Positions 52,870 to 61,513 of a DNA stretch of 64,000 nt are shown one piece after another. Every line of letters begins with the position of its first letter. The stretch's first letter is position 1. The position numbers were made by a program, and so were the translations under genes. The DNA is from Streptomyces anulatus (GTDB lineage: Bacteria; Actinomycetota; Actinomycetes; Streptomycetales; Streptomycetaceae), in the NCBI RefSeq assembly GCF_000721175.1, contig NZ_JOEZ01000008.1, forward strand, positions 1-64,000, in the 5' to 3' direction. The notes beneath the pieces were generated by a model. The model did not search any database. It was not told the DNA's origin and was given only the letters and a program-made list of their open reading frames with translations.

Positions 52870-53343
52870 ATGGTGCCCGAGGCCGAAGTGCGTGATGTCC
52901 TCGACGAACTCCAGCGGTTACGCGCCCGGGTCCCCCTGCTCTCCGGGGCGCTGGCCGCCTCCACCGACGGGCTGGTGCTGGCCCACGACACCCCGGGCGT
53001 CGAGGCGGAGGGCGTCGCCGCCCTCACCGCCGCCGCCCTCGGCGTATCGATCCGGATGACCGACGCCACCGGGCGGGGCGGCTTCCGTGAACTGCTGGTC
53101 CGCGGCAACAGCGGCTACATCGCCACCTACGCCGCGGGCTCCTCCGCCGTCCTGACCCTGCTGGCCGAGGACCGCATCAACGTCGGCCGGCTCCATCTGG
53201 AGGGCCGCCGCGCGGGCGCCCGGATCGGCGAACTCGTCGACGCCGCGCTGGCACGCACCGAGCGCCCCGCCACCGCCGCCCGCGCCGCACCCCCGCACCC
53301 CGCCACCGCGCCCAACCGCACCCTGCCGCAACGCCCCACGTAA
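52870..53343 (+). CDS. Roadblock/LC7 domain protein (CvnB-like), TTA-containing
   Basis: Protein of 157 aa. ATG 52870 follows GGAGGAGA at the right spacing; GTG 52828, overlapping the previous stop, would add 14 residues. The LC7 domain is clear: VLDELQRLRARVPLLSGALAASTDGLVLAHDTP...VAALTAAALGV and GNSGYIATYAAGSSAVLTLLAEDRINVGRL. It resembles CvnB of the streptomycete conservons. Codon 17 is TTA (52918-52920). The C-terminal 30 residues are Ala/Pro-rich and disordered. Confidence 0.82.
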   Translation: MVPEAEVRDVLDELQRLRARVPLLSGALAASTDGLVLAHDTPGVEAEGVAALTAAALGVSIRMTDATGRGGFRELLVRGNSGYIATYAAGSSAVLTLLAEDRINVGRLHLEGRRAGARIGELVDAALARTERPATAARAAPPHPATAPNRTLPQRPT

Positions 53344-53417
53344 GACGCCCCCCGCAGAAGCCCGCACAGAATCGGACCCGGTCACCACGACCGGCCAGGG
53401 AAAGGAAACGAGCCTCC

Positions 53418-53792
53418 ATGGCGAACACCGAAGCGTCACTGAAGGAAGCGATGAGCTCGATCGAGGGCACCACGGGTGTCGCCCTCGTCGACTACACGAG
53501 CGGGATGGCCCTGGGCACGCTCGGCGGCGGCAAGGACTTCAATCTGGAGGTCGCCGCCGCGGGCAACACCGATGTGGTCCGCGCCAAGCTCCGCACCATG
53601 GAGCAGCTGGGCATCAAGGACGGGATCGAGGACATCCTGATCACGCTCGGCACCCAGTACCACCTGATCCGGCTGCTCAAGTCCCGTGGCAGCAGCGGTC
53701 TGTTCCTCTACCTGGTGCTGGACGCGAACCGGGCGAACCTGGCGATGGCCCGCCACCAGCTGAAGAAGATCGAGGCCGACCTGGAGGTCTGA
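53418..53792 (+). CDS. Roadblock-like protein 2
   Basis: Protein of 124 aa, same family as the first gene of the cluster (MSSIEGTTGVALVDYTSGMALGTLG...IEDILITLGTQYHLIRLL...LVLDANRANLAMARHQLKKIE). It has no signal or membrane segment. It lies 74 bp after the LC7 gene with its own AAGGAAACGAG ribosome-binding site. A homodimer or heterodimer with the other roadblock proteins is expected from the family. Confidence 0.8.
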   Translation: MANTEASLKEAMSSIEGTTGVALVDYTSGMALGTLGGGKDFNLEVAAAGNTDVVRAKLRTMEQLGIKDGIEDILITLGTQYHLIRLLKSRGSSGLFLYLVLDANRANLAMARHQLKKIEADLEV

Positions 53793-53807
53793 GCACCTCC
53801 GGAATCC

Positions 53808-54377
53808 TCACCGGCGGCGACGCCGCGCCCCGCCCGGCGCGGCGTCCCCCGCCTCCGGACCCGTCGTCCGGTGGGCCTTCACCCGCTTGCCGACCGGGCT
53901 CCCGGGTCCGGACCAGTCGGTGCGCACCCAGTACAGGACGTCCTCGCGGCGCTCGCGCTGTCCGATGCGTACGGCCTTCGCCCAGAGACCGGCACCCGTC
54001 CCCGCGAGCACCAGTCCGCCCGCGCCCGGCAGCGCGAACGAGGACGCCACCGCCACGACGAACGCGCCCAGCAGCCACCACCTGCGCCCGCGCCGCCACC
54101 CCCGTACGGTCACGGCCCGGTCCTGGAGGAAGTCGCCCCGCCCGGCGCGCGACGCGCTCCGGGCCAGCTCCGCGTACCGCTTGCCGCGCGCCAGGGCCAC
54201 GACGGCCGCGGTGACGACGAAGAGCGCCGCCCCGGCCAGCAGCCCGATCCGGCGCCCGGTCAGACCCGGAACGAACGCCCCCGCCGCCGCGGCCACCACA
54301 CCCGCCCACCACAGCGGCGCCGCCCCGGCCCGTACGGTCACGGCCACCCTCGCCAGCGACTGTCCTTGGCGCCCCAC
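53808..54377 (-). CDS. Integral membrane protein, unknown
   Basis: Protein of 189 aa with four hydrophobic segments (WWAGVVAAAAGAFV, LLAGAALFVVTAAVVALA, WWLLGAFVVAVASSFAL, GGLVLAGTGAGLWA) and very basic ends. No family is recognised. It is convergent with the roadblock operon, 15 bp from its end, so transcripts overlap unless termination occurs in the genes. Confidence 0.6.
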   Translation of the reverse strand: MGRQGQSLARVAVTVRAGAAPLWWAGVVAAAAGAFVPGLTGRRIGLLAGAALFVVTAAVVALARGKRYAELARSASRAGRGDFLQDRAVTVRGWRRGRRWWLLGAFVVAVASSFALPGAGGLVLAGTGAGLWAKAVRIGQRERREDVLYWVRTDWSGPGSPVGKRVKAHRTTGPEAGDAAPGGARRRRR

Positions 54378-54517
54378 GTCCGTACCCCTCTCTCCGCACT
54401 GCCGCGAAACCCGCGTTCCCGCGCACCGCCGACGCGGCGGTGTGTCTGGGCGCGGAGGTTAGCGGCCGCAGATGAGCGATGCCTGAGAATCCGCGAGACT
54501 GCCGGGCGGGCGGTGCC

Positions 54518-55363
54518 TCACTCCACGAACAGACCGCGCGTCGCCGCCCGTACGTCGAACTCCTCCAACCGCGCCTGGGCGTCGGGCAGTCCGTCGCACA
54601 TGGCCTCCAGCAGCACCCGGCCGAGCAGCATCGGCGCGCAGACGGTGTCGAAGGAGAGTCCGGAGCCGATCGCCGCGGGGAGCAGCAGATCGCTGTGCTT
54701 GGCGACGGGCGCGAAGGCGGAGTCGGCGACCGTCACCACGGTCAGCCCCTGGTCCCGGGCGTACGCGAGCGCGTCCACGCTCTCCTTGGGGTGGCGCGGC
54801 AGCGCGAAGCACATCAAAGCGGTGGCCCCGGCCCGGCGGGCGGAGTCGATCCGGTCGGGCAGCATGCTGCCGCCCTCGTCGAGCACCCGGACGTCGGGGT
54901 GCACCTTGGCGGCGAAGTAGCCGAACCCGCGCGCCTGCGAGGAGGCGGCGCGCAGCCCCAGCACCGGCAGCGGCCGGGAGCCGGCGAGCAGCCGCCCGGC
55001 CCGCTCGACGGGCGCGGGGTCGGCGAGCACGTCACAGAGGTGCTGGAGGTTCTCGATCTCGGCGCGGACGGCCTGCTGGTACTCGTTGTACGTCTCCCCC
55101 GCGTCCTCCTGCTCCGCGTCGGCGGGCGCGACCTCGCGCAGGTGCCTGCGCAGCGCCGGATAGCCGTCGAAGCCGAGGGCGACGGCGAAGCGGGTGACGG
55201 AGGGCTGACTGACCCCGGCCAGCTCGGCCAGCTCGACGCTGGAGAGGAACGGCGCGTCGGCGGCCCGGCGGACCATGCAGTGCGCGATGCGCCGCTGGGT
55301 GGGTGTGAGCCGGTGGCCCTCGAAGAGCCGCTGCAACCGTGCGGCGGGGCTGCTCCCACTCAT
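54518..55363 (-). CDS. RpiR/MurR-family regulator (HTH_6 plus SIS)
   Basis: Transcriptional regulator of 281 aa. The N-terminal HTH (about 15-85, RRIAHCMVRRAADAPFLSSVELAELAGVSQPSVTRFAVALGFDGYPALR) is followed by a SIS phosphosugar-binding domain (about 120-260, PLPVLGLRAASSQARGF, TVVTVADSAFAPVAKHSDLLLP). SIS regulators sense sugar phosphates, but in several actinobacteria and proteobacteria members of this group control hut genes (HutR-like; recall). The hut operon is only 5 kb away, and CTATTCA occurs upstream of both. The start has GGGGACAG at the proper distance. Confidence 0.85.
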   Translation of the reverse strand: MSGSSPAARLQRLFEGHRLTPTQRRIAHCMVRRAADAPFLSSVELAELAGVSQPSVTRFAVALGFDGYPALRRHLREVAPADAEQEDAGETYNEYQQAVRAEIENLQHLCDVLADPAPVERAGRLLAGSRPLPVLGLRAASSQARGFGYFAAKVHPDVRVLDEGGSMLPDRIDSARRAGATALMCFALPRHPKESVDALAYARDQGLTVVTVADSAFAPVAKHSDLLLPAAIGSGLSFDTVCAPMLLGRVLLEAMCDGLPDAQARLEEFDVRAATRGLFVE

Positions 55364-55410
55364 GCTGTCCCCTTGCTGGATCCGTCGCGCCACGACCGGC
55401 GCCGACCGTT

Positions 55411-55486
55411 CTATTCAGCCAGGAAGGCCGCTGTATGTCCATATGCAGGGCGGGGACGGGAGTGGGCGGACAGGGGGGTTAACCCC
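55411..55486. promoter_or_regulatory. Upstream elements of the RpiR gene and its divergent neighbour
   Basis: CTATTCAG at 55411-55418 copies a half-site of the candidate hut operator (49932-49966). A perfect 12-bp palindrome GGGGTTAACCCC lies at 55475-55486, 60 bp before the divergent membrane protein gene. Roles are unproven. Confidence 0.4.
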
Positions 55487-55545
55487 ACGGAACCTGGGGG
55501 CTGGCCCCACTGTCGGCGGGGGCCCGGATCCGTAACGTGGTCGGC

Positions 55546-55962
55546 ATGGAAGCCCGTGACCCCGAGCTCAAGAAGGAGCTCGCCGCCACCCTCCAGGCCC
55601 GCGGGGAGCTGGGCGCGGAGTACGAGACCGCGCTCATCGACTCGTTCCTGGAGAAGGTCGAGCAGCGCCTCGACACCACACTCGACCGCCGGGTCCGCCG
55701 TCAGCTCGCCGAGCAGCAGATGACCGTCGCCCGTGGTGCGCGCCCGGCCGGGCCGGGGAGCTTCGGGGAGCGGCACGGCCTGGGGATCGTCTCGCTGGTC
55801 ATGGCGGTCCCGCTGTCCGCGATCGGGGTCGTGAACGCCGGGATCGAGGGTCTGGTCGTGGCGTGGCTCGGGATCGTCGGCGTCAACGCGTTCCAGGCGG
55901 CGCGGGGCGGCGGGCTGTTCCGCCGCCGGGACGAGCGGGCGCCGTCCGACTGGAACGGCTGA
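55546..55962 (+). CDS. Small membrane protein, unknown
   Basis: Protein of 138 aa starting at MEARDPELKKELAATLQ. A helical cytoplasmic part (about 1-62, with an ELGAEYETALIDSFLEKVEQRLD motif) precedes two membrane segments (IVSLVMAVPLSAIGVV, GLVVAWLGIVGVNAFQA) and a basic tail. This layout is frequent in streptomycete hypothetical integral membrane proteins. No function is recognised. Confidence 0.7.
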   Translation: MEARDPELKKELAATLQARGELGAEYETALIDSFLEKVEQRLDTTLDRRVRRQLAEQQMTVARGARPAGPGSFGERHGLGIVSLVMAVPLSAIGVVNAGIEGLVVAWLGIVGVNAFQAARGGGLFRRRDERAPSDWNG

Positions 55963-56012
55963 GCCCGCCGCCCGAGGCCTCCCGGACACGGCAAAGGCCC
56001 CGCAGGCATGCC

Positions 56013-56121
56013 GCGCGGCCGGACCCACGGGGGGCCGGCCGCGCCGCTGTGTGCGGAAGCATGTCGCGGGGACCGCCGCACCCCCGGTCGCCCGGGGGGC
56101 GGGACGACGGCGGTCCCCGCG
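56013..56121. terminator. Two consecutive hairpin terminators
   Basis: Within the 429-bp convergent gap 55963-56391. One is a 10-bp stem at 56013-56022/56035-56044 (GCGCGGCCGG). The other is a 14-bp stem at 56065-56078/56108-56121 (CGCGGGGACCGCCG). Nothing recognisable lies in 56130-56391. Confidence 0.75.
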
Positions 56122-56391
56122 AGGGACGCGGTCCGGGTCAGGGCCGGGTGCCCGCGTCCGGGCGACGGTGGAGGTCCGGGAGCCGCTCCGTAGTCCGGTG
56201 TCGCCGTTCTGGGTGCCGGCGGGTTTCCCTGCCGACACCCACCAATGTGCCGGAGCCGTGTTAAGCGGGTGCTGCGCGGACGTGACACGCTCGTGCCGTT
56301 TTCGCGAACCGCGCTCCGGGGCGCCGGACCGGGCGACGGCCGGCTCCCGGCGCCGGTCCGCCGGACGCGCCCCGGCCCGGCGACCGCCCCG

Positions 56392-57798
56392 TCAGGCCTT
56401 CGCCGCGCCCGCGTCCTTGGCGAGGAACGCCAGCAGGTCCTGCCTGCTCACGACCCCCTTGGGCTTGCCCTCGACGAGCACGATCGCCGCGTCGGCCCCG
56501 TCCGTGCCGCTGAGCACGGCCATCAGGTCCTCGACCGGTTCGCCGGAGCCGACCTGCGGCAGCGGCGCCGACATGTGCTTCTCCAGCGGGTCGGTCAGCG
56601 AGGCGCGCCGGGTGAACAGCGCGTCCAGCAGTTGCCGCTCCACGACGGAGCCGATGACCTCGGCGGCCATCACGTCCGGGTGGCCGGCGCCCGGCTTCAC
56701 GATCGGCATCTGGGAGACGCCGTACTCGCGGAGCACCTCGATGGCCTCGCCGACCGTCTCCTCCGGGTGCATGTGGACGAGGGAGGGCATGGGGCCCTCC
56801 TTGAAGTCCAGGACCGCACCGACGTTGGCGGAGGCGCCGGTGTCCTCCAGGAAGCCGTAGTCGGCCATCCACTCGTCGTTGAAGATCTTGCTGAGGTAGC
56901 CGCGCCCGCTGTCGGGGAGCAGCACCACGACGACGTCCTCGGGGCCGAGCCGCTTGGCGACCTCCAGGGCCCCGACGACCGCCATGCCGCAGGAGCCGCC
57001 GACGAGCAGCCCCTCCTCCTTGGCGAGCCGGCGCGTCATCTGGAAGGAGTCCTTGTCGGACACCGCGACGATCTCGTCGGTGACGCTGCGGTCGTAGGCG
57101 CTCGGCCAGAAGTCCTCGCCGACGCCCTCGACCAGATAGGGCCGCCCGGAGCCGCCGGAGTAGACCGAGCCCTCCGGGTCCGCGCCGATGACCTGGACCG
57201 CGCCGTCGCTGATCTCCTTGAGGTAGCGCCCGGTGCCGCTGATCGTGCCGCCGGTGCCGACGCCCGCGACGAAGTGGGTGATCTTCCCCTCCGTCTGCTC
57301 CCACAGTTCGGGACCGGTGGTCTCGTAGTGCGAGCGCGGGTTGTTCGGGTTGGAGTACTGGTCCGGCTTCCAGGCGCCCGGCGTCTCGGTGACCAGCCGG
57401 TCGGAGACGTTGTAGTACGAGTCCGGGTGCTCGGGGTCAACGGCGGTGGGGCAGACGACGACCTCGGCCCCGTACGCGCGCAGCACGTTGATCTTGTCCG
57501 TGGACACCTTGTCCGGGCAGACGAAGATGCACTTGTAGCCCTTCTGCTGGGCGACGATGGCGAGCCCGACACCCGTGTTGCCACTGGTCGGCTCGACGAT
57601 CGTGCCGCCGGGCTTCAGCTCCCCGCTCTGTTCGGCCGCCTCGATCATGCGCAGCGCGATGCGGTCCTTCACCGACCCGCCGGGGTTGAAGTACTCGACC
57701 TTGGCCAGGACGGTCGCCTGGATACCTGCCGTGACGTTGCGCAGCCTCACCAGCGGGGTGTTGCCGACAAGACTGATCATCGAATCGTGGAATTGCAC
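56392..57798 (-). CDS. Cystathionine beta-synthase
   Basis: PLP enzyme condensing serine and homocysteine to cystathionine (reverse transsulfuration); a cysteine-synthase-like activity is also possible. The 468-aa protein starts at GTG 57798 after CCGGAG. The PLP lysine is K44 in GGSVKDRIALRM, and TSGNTGVGLAI, GTGGTISGTGRYLKE and GGSCGMAVVGAL are the fold-II motifs. Two CBS domains occupy about 345-460 (QMPIVKPGAGHP and ALFTRRASLTDP), and in other organisms bind SAM/adenosyl ligands. The longer upstream frame is not supported by similarity. Confidence 0.92.
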   Translation of the reverse strand: MQFHDSMISLVGNTPLVRLRNVTAGIQATVLAKVEYFNPGGSVKDRIALRMIEAAEQSGELKPGGTIVEPTSGNTGVGLAIVAQQKGYKCIFVCPDKVSTDKINVLRAYGAEVVVCPTAVDPEHPDSYYNVSDRLVTETPGAWKPDQYSNPNNPRSHYETTGPELWEQTEGKITHFVAGVGTGGTISGTGRYLKEISDGAVQVIGADPEGSVYSGGSGRPYLVEGVGEDFWPSAYDRSVTDEIVAVSDKDSFQMTRRLAKEEGLLVGGSCGMAVVGALEVAKRLGPEDVVVVLLPDSGRGYLSKIFNDEWMADYGFLEDTGASANVGAVLDFKEGPMPSLVHMHPEETVGEAIEVLREYGVSQMPIVKPGAGHPDVMAAEVIGSVVERQLLDALFTRRASLTDPLEKHMSAPLPQVGSGEPVEDLMAVLSGTDGADAAIVLVEGKPKGVVSRQDLLAFLAKDAGAAKA

Positions 57799-57940
57799 CG
57801 TGTACTCCGGGGTCTCCGAGATGGTCCGGCCCAGAGTATGCGTACAGGACGGACTCCGCGTACGGAAAGGAGTACACGGAGCCCCTCGCGGGGCAGGAAG
57901 GTACATACGGCTGTACGGCGAGGAGGAGGTGGACCGGACT

Positions 57941-58954
57941 GTGTCGAGCGCAAGAGTGGCACGGCGGATCGCGGCGGGCGCGGCCTACGGCGGTGGCAGC
58001 ATCGGATTGATCGGTGCGGCGGCCGTGGGCGTGTTCCTGGCGGAGGTCCAGCTCGCGAAGAGGCAGGTGGGCGGCGCGACGGCTCCGGTTCCGCCGAGCG
58101 CGGACGGACGGTACGGGGTGGCGTTCGCCGGGCCGAACGACCCGGTGCGGCTCGGGATGCTCGGGGACTCGACGGCCGCCGGCCAGGGGGTGCGGCGGGC
58201 CGGGCAGACCCCGGGGGCGCTGCTCGCGTCGGGGCTCGCGGCGGTGGCCGAACGGCCGGTGGACCTGCGGAACGTGGCCCTGCCGGGGGCCCGGTCGGAC
58301 GATCTGGAGCGGCAGGTGTCGCTCCTGCTCGCGGATCCGGCGCGGGTCCCGGACGTCTGCGTGATCATGATCGGGGCGAACGACGTCACCCACCGGATGC
58401 CCGCGACCCAGTCGGTGCGCTGTCTGACGACGGCGGTGCGCAGGCTGCGGACCGCGGGGGCGGAGGTGGTCGTCGGGACCTGCCCGGACCTCGGCACGAT
58501 CGAGCCGGTCTACCAGCCGCTGCGCTGGCTGGCCCGGCGGGTGAGCCGGCAGCTGGCGGCCGCGCAGACGATCGGGGCGGTGGAGCAGGGCGGGCGCACG
58601 GTGTCGCTGGGCGACCTGCTGGGCCCGGAGTTCGCGGCGAACCCGCGTGAGCTGTTCGGCCCGGACAACTACCACCCCTCCGCAGAGGGCTACGCCACGG
58701 CGGCCATGGCGATGCTGCCCACCCTGTGCGCGGTACTGGGCCTGTGGCCGGAGACCGACCGGCTGGACGGTGCGCGGCGCGAGGACATCCTCCCGGTGGC
58801 GAAGGCGGCCTCCCAGGCGGCCCGGGAGGCCGGTACGGAGGTCACGGGGGCGCGCGCCCCCTGGGCCCTTCTCAAGCACCGCAGGCGGCGGCGTCTGCCC
58901 GCCTCCACGGAGCCCGTCCCGCACCCGCACCCGGACGCCGCCGGACACGCGTAG
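57941..58954 (+). CDS. SGNH/GDSL hydrolase, membrane-anchored or secreted
   Basis: Esterase/lipase-fold protein of 337 aa. GTG 57941 is preferred because GAGGAGG lies at good spacing, while GTG 57929 overlaps that box. It has an N-terminal hydrophobic anchor (about 15-38, YGGGSIGLIGAAAVGVFLAEV), block I GMLGDSTAAGQGV (catalytic Ser), block III MIGANDVTH and block V DNYHPSAEGY (Asp, His). The C-terminus is basic/Pro-rich. It lies back-to-back with the cystathionine beta-synthase gene. The ester substrate is unknown. Confidence 0.88.
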   Translation: MSSARVARRIAAGAAYGGGSIGLIGAAAVGVFLAEVQLAKRQVGGATAPVPPSADGRYGVAFAGPNDPVRLGMLGDSTAAGQGVRRAGQTPGALLASGLAAVAERPVDLRNVALPGARSDDLERQVSLLLADPARVPDVCVIMIGANDVTHRMPATQSVRCLTTAVRRLRTAGAEVVVGTCPDLGTIEPVYQPLRWLARRVSRQLAAAQTIGAVEQGGRTVSLGDLLGPEFAANPRELFGPDNYHPSAEGYATAAMAMLPTLCAVLGLWPETDRLDGARREDILPVAKAASQAAREAGTEVTGARAPWALLKHRRRRRLPASTEPVPHPHPDAAGHA

Positions 58955-59114
58955 GAGCCCGCGGACACGCACAGGACCCCGCAGGCCTGAGCAAGCGCTT
59001 AGAAAAGAGTCCCGCATCACACGGCCTGCCGGGTGACCGCGGCGATACGTCCGGGTAACTTCCAGAGGAGTTCCGCCCGTCCACACAGCCTTCCAGCCCC
59101 CTTGGAGCCGCGTG

Positions 59115-60335
59115 ATGCCCGAAGCCGTGATCGTCTCTGCCGCCCGTTCGCCGATCGGCCGCGCCTTCAAGGGGTCCCTGAAGGACCTGCGCGCGGACGA
59201 CCTGACCGCCACGATCATCCAGACCGCACTGGCCAAGGTCCCCGAGCTGGACCCGAAGGACATCGACGACCTGATGCTGGGCTGCGGCCTGCCCGGCGGC
59301 GAGCAGGGCAACAACCTGGGCCGCGTCATCGCCGTGCAGATGGGGATGGACCACCTTCCCGGCTGTACGGTCACCCGCTACTGCTCCTCCTCGCTGCAGA
59401 CCAGCCGGATGGCGCTGCACGCGATCAAGGCGGGCGAGGGCGACGTCTTCATCTCGGCCGGTGTCGAGATGGTGTCCCGCTTCACCAAGGGCAACTCCGA
59501 CAGCCTGCCGGACACGCACAACCCGCTGTTCGCCGAGGCCGAGGCCCGCACCGCGGCCCGCGCCGAGGAGTCCGGCGCGAGCTGGCACGACCCGCGCGAG
59601 GACGGCATCGTCCCGGACGCGTACATCTCGATGGGGCAGACGGCGGAGAACCTGGCCCGGCTCAAGGGCATCACGCGCCAGGACATGGACGAGTTCGGCG
59701 TACGGTCGCAGAACCTCGCCGAGGAAGCCCTGAAGAACGGCTTCTGGGAGCGGGAGATCACCCCGGTCACCACCCCCGACGGCACGGTCGTCTCCAAGGA
59801 CGACGGCCCGCGCGCCGGCGTCACCCTGGAGGGCGTGCAGGGCCTGAAGCCTGTCTTCCGCCCCGACGGCCTGGTCACCGCGGGCAACTGCTGCCCGCTC
59901 AACGACGGCGCCGCCGCCCTGGTGATCATGTCCGACACCAAGGCGCGCGAGCTGGGCCTGACCCCGCTGGCCCGGATCGTCTCCACCGGCGTCTCCGGCC
60001 TCTCCCCCGAGATCATGGGCTACGGTCCGGTCGAGGCCAGCAAGCAGGCCCTGAAGCGGGCTGGCCTGACCATCGACGACATCGACCTCGCCGAGCTGAA
60101 CGAGGCGTTCGCCGCACAGGTCATCCCCTCCTACCGCGACCTCGGCCTGCCGCTGGACAAGGTCAACGTCAACGGCGGCGCGATCGCGGTCGGCCACCCC
60201 TTCGGCATGACCGGCGCCCGCATCACCGGCACGCTGATCAACAGCCTCCAGTTCCACGACAAGCAGTGGGGCCTGGAGACGATGTGCGTGGGCGGCGGCC
60301 AGGGCATGGCGATGGTGATCGAGCGCCTGAGCTGA
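59115..60335 (+). CDS. Acetyl-CoA C-acetyltransferase (thiolase)
   Basis: Thiolase of 406 aa catalysing acetoacetyl-CoA formation or acyl-CoA cleavage. [19 protein letters not shown] opens the fold. The nucleophile Cys is in [14 protein letters not shown], the catalytic His is in [16 protein letters not shown] and the second Cys is in [15 protein letters not shown] 59115 is used (a GTG directly precedes it). The end is followed by a very strong hairpin terminator. It could act in fatty-acid oxidation together with the acyl-CoA dehydrogenase of this window, but they are unlinked. Confidence 0.93.
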   Translation: MPEAVIVSAARSPIGRAFKGSLKDLRADDLTATIIQTALAKVPELDPKDIDDLMLGCGLPGGEQGNNLGRVIAVQMGMDHLPGCTVTRYCSSSLQTSRMALHAIKAGEGDVFISAGVEMVSRFTKGNSDSLPDTHNPLFAEAEARTAARAEESGASWHDPREDGIVPDAYISMGQTAENLARLKGITRQDMDEFGVRSQNLAEEALKNGFWEREITPVTTPDGTVVSKDDGPRAGVTLEGVQGLKPVFRPDGLVTAGNCCPLNDGAAALVIMSDTKARELGLTPLARIVSTGVSGLSPEIMGYGPVEASKQALKRAGLTIDDIDLAELNEAFAAQVIPSYRDLGLPLDKVNVNGGAIAVGHPFGMTGARITGTLINSLQFHDKQWGLETMCVGGGQGMAMVIERLS

Positions 60336-60396
60336 GCCCCTCCGCGTCCCTCACGGACGGGTCGCGAACCCCACCGAGCTCCGACCGTGACCGAAT

Positions 60397-60429
60397 CTCC
60401 CCCAGGATGTGATCTGCATCCTGGGGGAG
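60397..60429. terminator. Terminator after the thiolase gene
   Basis: Perfect 13-bp stem (CTCCCCCAGGATG / complement) with a 7-nt loop followed by GTCGTTTCT. Confidence 0.9.
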
Positions 60430-60579
60430 AGTCGTTTCTGCAGGTCATCGTCGTACAGGGCTAAACATCGGACCGAAAGACCTGTCCATTTCGTGACGTA
60501 ATGCACTGACAGCACGTACCGGTACAGGCCAAGCTGATGTAGGAAGTCGGGGGTATCGATTGAAACCGGGAGTACGTCA

Positions 60580-61455
60580 GTGAGCGCCATGTCATTTGCC
60601 CTGTTGCTGACCACCGCCGCTGCCACGGCCGTCGGCGCCGCCGCACTGCACGCCGCTCACGGGCTGCGCAAGCAGGTCGCGGCGCTGCGCACGGAGCTGG
60701 CCGCCGGCCACGCTCTCGGCGCGTCGGTGCCACCACAGAGCCGCAGTACGGCCACCCCCGCCGAGGAGATACGCGCGGCGGTCGCCGAGGCGCTCGCCGA
60801 GGAGCGGGAGCGCGAGCTGGCCGAGGCGCGCGCCTTCTGGGCCGCCCAGGAAGCCCGCGACGCCGCCGACGCCCCGTCCCTGCTGGGCGGTCTGTCCGGA
60901 CTCGGCGACGACGCCCCGTACTACCTCCCCCGGCAGGCCGACTTCGCCGGCCTGGAGTCGATGGACGCCGAAGCGGCCGAGGCGATGGAGGAGCTCGCGG
61001 AGCTGACCGAGCGGACCCTCGCGGAGCACGAGACCGGCGAGCTGACCGACCTTCCGGAGATCGCGGAGTTCCCCGAGGACTCCCCCGAGCTGGCCGCCGC
61101 CCGCCGCCGCCACCCCTCGCACCCGGACTTCGTCCCCGTCCAGACACCGGTGGTCACCGACCACGAGCGCACCGTGAACCGCCTCGAGGAGCTGGCCGAC
61201 ACCGCGACCGAGCTGACCGATGTGCGGCCCGGCCCGCTGGGCACGCTCGACGTGTACGTCTTCGCCGACGGCACCACGCTCTGCATGACCCCCGGCCACC
61301 GCGAGACGGCCGAGCGGCTCGCCGACGCCCTGCGGGCGGGCCGGCGGCCGGTGCTGCTGGGCGGCTCGGGCATCTCGGGCGCCTACGCCCTGACGTTCTC
61401 CTGCGGCGAGGACAACGTGTACATCCTCGCCGACCGCGTCATCGCCTCGTTCTGA
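60580..61455 (+). CDS. Conserved hypothetical protein with N-terminal anchor
   Basis: Protein of 291 aa, GTG start; an ATG three codons on (60589) is equally possible. A hydrophobic helix at about 5-25 (FALLLTTAAATAVGAAAL) precedes a coiled-coil-like acidic region rich in Ala/Glu (about 28-200). The C-terminal globular part (TLDVYVFADGTTLCMTPGHRETAERLADAL) has one Cys (T-L-C) and later CGEDNVYILADRVIASF. I recall similar proteins across Streptomyces, always of unknown function. Confidence 0.7.
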   Translation: MSAMSFALLLTTAAATAVGAAALHAAHGLRKQVAALRTELAAGHALGASVPPQSRSTATPAEEIRAAVAEALAEERERELAEARAFWAAQEARDAADAPSLLGGLSGLGDDAPYYLPRQADFAGLESMDAEAAEAMEELAELTERTLAEHETGELTDLPEIAEFPEDSPELAAARRRHPSHPDFVPVQTPVVTDHERTVNRLEELADTATELTDVRPGPLGTLDVYVFADGTTLCMTPGHRETAERLADALRAGRRPVLLGGSGISGAYALTFSCGEDNVYILADRVIASF

Positions 61456-61473
61456 CCGCCGGGCGCGGGCCGC

Positions 61474-61513
61474 TCACGCGAGAACCCGCGCCATCACGCG
61501 AAAGCCCGCGCCG
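61474..61513. repeat. 20-bp tandem duplication across the stop of the 105-aa gene
   Basis: Two adjacent 20-bp copies (61474-61493 and 61494-61513) match at 17 of 20 positions (TCACGCGA...CCCGCGCC). The second starts with the stop codon of the minus-strand gene. GGCGCGGG/CCCGCGCC at 61462-61492 also forms an 8-bp hairpin that may terminate transcription. Confidence 0.8.

Noticed and set aside
56130..56391. A short gene upstream of the cystathionine beta-synthase 3' end
   Set aside because: Open frames there are Arg/Pro/Gly-rich, lack ribosome-binding sites and overlap terminators.
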